Positions 63,040-64,000 of a DNA stretch of 64,000 nt are shown here, piece after piece (position 1 is the first letter of the stretch; every line of letters begins with the position of its first letter). Where the stretch lies: contig NZ_QTWS01000018.1 in assembly GCF_003461245.1 (NCBI RefSeq), positions 1-64,000 on the forward strand. The letters are read 5' to 3'. The position numbers were made by a program, and so were the translations under genes. Source of the stretch: Blautia sp. AF19-10LB. GTDB taxonomy: Bacteria > Bacillota > Clostridia > Lachnospirales > Lachnospiraceae. The notes beneath the pieces were generated by a model that saw only the letters and a program-made list of their open reading frames with translations, ran no database searches and was not told where the DNA came from.

Positions 63040-63522
63040 TTAGATGTTTCTCTGGATCTCCAGAACTTTGTATTTCATGATTCCCATTGGCATTTCTACT
63101 TCTACAACATCGCCTGTATGAGCACCGATCAGGGCTTTTCCTACAGGAGACTCGTTGGAGATCTTGCCTTCAAGGCTGTTAGCCTCTGTAGAACCAACAA
63201 TCTTTAATTCCATATCTTCATCGAATTCATAGTCATGTACTTTGACTTTGCATCCAACATTGATTCTGTCAAGATCAACTTCATCCTCTACAACAACTTC
63301 TGCATTCTTGAGGATCTTCTCGATCTCTTCGATACGAGCCTCGATATCTCTCTGCTCGTCCTTTGCAGCATCGTACTCAGCGTTCTCGGAAAGGTCACCC
63401 TGTTCTCTCGCTTCTTTGATCTTCTCTGCTACTTCTTTTCTTTTGACAACTTTTAAATCGTGCAGTTCGTCTTCCAGTTTCTTAAGACCTGCATATGTTA
63501 ATAAATTCTTCTTTTCTTCCAT
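63040..63522 (-). CDS. greA: transcription elongation factor GreA
   Basis: 160 residues. The N-terminal coiled coil has LTYAGLKKLEDELHDLKVVK and REQGDLSENAEYDAAKDEQR, whose acidic tip residues help RNA polymerase cleave backtracked RNA. The C-terminal FKBP-like domain ends VEVEMPMGIMKYKVLEIQR. It leads an apparent greA-lysS operon under a near-perfect promoter. Confidence 0.97.
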   Translation of the reverse strand: MEEKKNLLTYAGLKKLEDELHDLKVVKRKEVAEKIKEAREQGDLSENAEYDAAKDEQRDIEARIEEIEKILKNAEVVVEDEVDLDRINVGCKVKVHDYEFDEDMELKIVGSTEANSLEGKISNESPVGKALIGAHTGDVVEVEMPMGIMKYKVLEIQRNI

Positions 63523-63629
63523 AATCCTTACACCCTTTCAAAATAGACGGATATTCATTGGATATATACTCCCAGAACAATCATACCTCAAAAAGGGCAG
63601 ACTTATTCTAGGATATTCACAATTCCTGT

Positions 63630-63658
63630 ATTATACCGAAATCCATATGCCTTGTCAA
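63630..63658 (-). promoter_or_regulatory. greA-lysS promoter
   Basis: Minus-strand -35 TTGACA (63653-63658), 17-bp spacer, -10 TATAAT (63630-63635): full consensus in both boxes, about 105 bp before the greA start. Confidence 0.93.
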
Positions 63659-63713
63659 GCGTAAAACAGTTGTATTTCCTGGCGATTTCGGACGTTATTT
63701 ACCGTTTCTCTTT

Positions 63714-64000
63714 TTACCTGTTTTCCAGCTCATGATCCAGCAGCTTCTCAAGTTCTTCATAGCTGCTCACCAGATTGGAATCCCGCCTCAGTCCGGCACT
63801 GTGTCTCATCCCTGATGTGTACCATGCGATATGCTTACGCATCTCACGGATTCCCGTGAATTCACCTTTCAGTTCGATCTGCATTCTTGCATGGCGGAGG
63901 ATCATTTCGCGGATCTCATCCCAGGATGGCCGCGGAAGCAGTTCTCCTGTTGTAAAATAATGGTTCATCTCACGGAAGATCCATGGATTTCCTCTCACGG
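63714..64000 (-). CDS. tRNA-dihydrouridine synthase, C-terminal part (partial)
   Basis: The last 95 or so residues of a Dus protein (DusB type), cut by the window edge. RGNPWIFREM is the family segment near the end of the flavin barrel, and GIREMRKHIAWYTSGMRHSA is the typical C-terminal helical region. The gene starts to the right of the window. Dus proteins reduce uridine to dihydrouridine in tRNA using FMN. dus-greA-lysS order is common in Clostridia. Confidence 0.92.
   Translation of the reverse strand, partial: VRGNPWIFREMNHYFTTGELLPRPSWDEIREMILRHARMQIELKGEFTGIREMRKHIAWYTSGMRHSAGLRRDSNLVSSYEELEKLLDHELENR

Overview
The window looks like a chromosomal segment of a low-to-mid GC Gram-positive gut anaerobe, most likely a Lachnospiraceae (Clostridium cluster XIVa). 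Support: the antisense 16S rRNA 5' end at position 1 has the Firmicutes-type start, ribosome binding sites are strong AGGAGG types, and the gene set (pyruvate formate-lyase, sugar ABC transporters with AraC regulators, Ter stress operon, HcnABC-like oxidase) fits that family. The genus cannot be fixed from the sequence. Most genes lie on the minus strand.

Layout. 1-571: 5' end of an rRNA operon reading leftwards, with three tandem consensus promoters. 572-11,261: a MATE exporter; sbcD-sbcC plus an unknown gene; a deaminase, an NCS1 permease and an unannotated 57-residue membrane protein; a GntR regulator; a RelE/ParE toxin-antitoxin pair. 11,273-20,618: a galactoside locus (GH42, GH2 LacZ, AraC regulator, two ABC permeases, binding protein). 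20,811-26,687: a membrane protein, a second AraC regulator, pflA-pflB with a palindromic operator, and a TetR gene preceded by a cyclic-di-GMP-I type riboswitch with its own terminator. 26,688-35,770: a Ter (TerD/TelA/YceG) stress cluster with an AIM24 protein and a calcium-type P-ATPase. 35,882-38,304: a U32-type protein and an unknown partner. 38,338-44,273: GH32 sucrase under a consensus cre site, pgi, small unknowns, and a NifX-FKBP fusion.

44,289-52,729: an accessory island with a DUF2828/vWA (Ro60-like) protein behind a 470-bp structured non-coding region, an HTH protein, an ADP-ribosylglycohydrolase, a GmrSD-like DUF262/DUF1524 nuclease, a vWA protein, a macro-domain protein and an alpha/beta hydrolase. 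This is the part most likely to hold an undescribed conflict, RNA-repair or ADP-ribose system.

52,736-60,248: an amine or amino-acid oxidation locus: APC permease, divergent PII protein, AraC regulator, ornithine-cyclodeaminase-like protein, and a four-subunit HcnABC-type flavin/iron-sulfur oxidase. Its two transcription units share an identical 20-bp operator-like sequence and matching leader hairpins, so they are probably one regulon. 60,329-64,000: a transposase remnant, then lysS (with an extra C-terminal tRNA-binding domain), greA and the end of a dus gene. No CRISPR array, tRNA gene or intact insertion sequence was seen.
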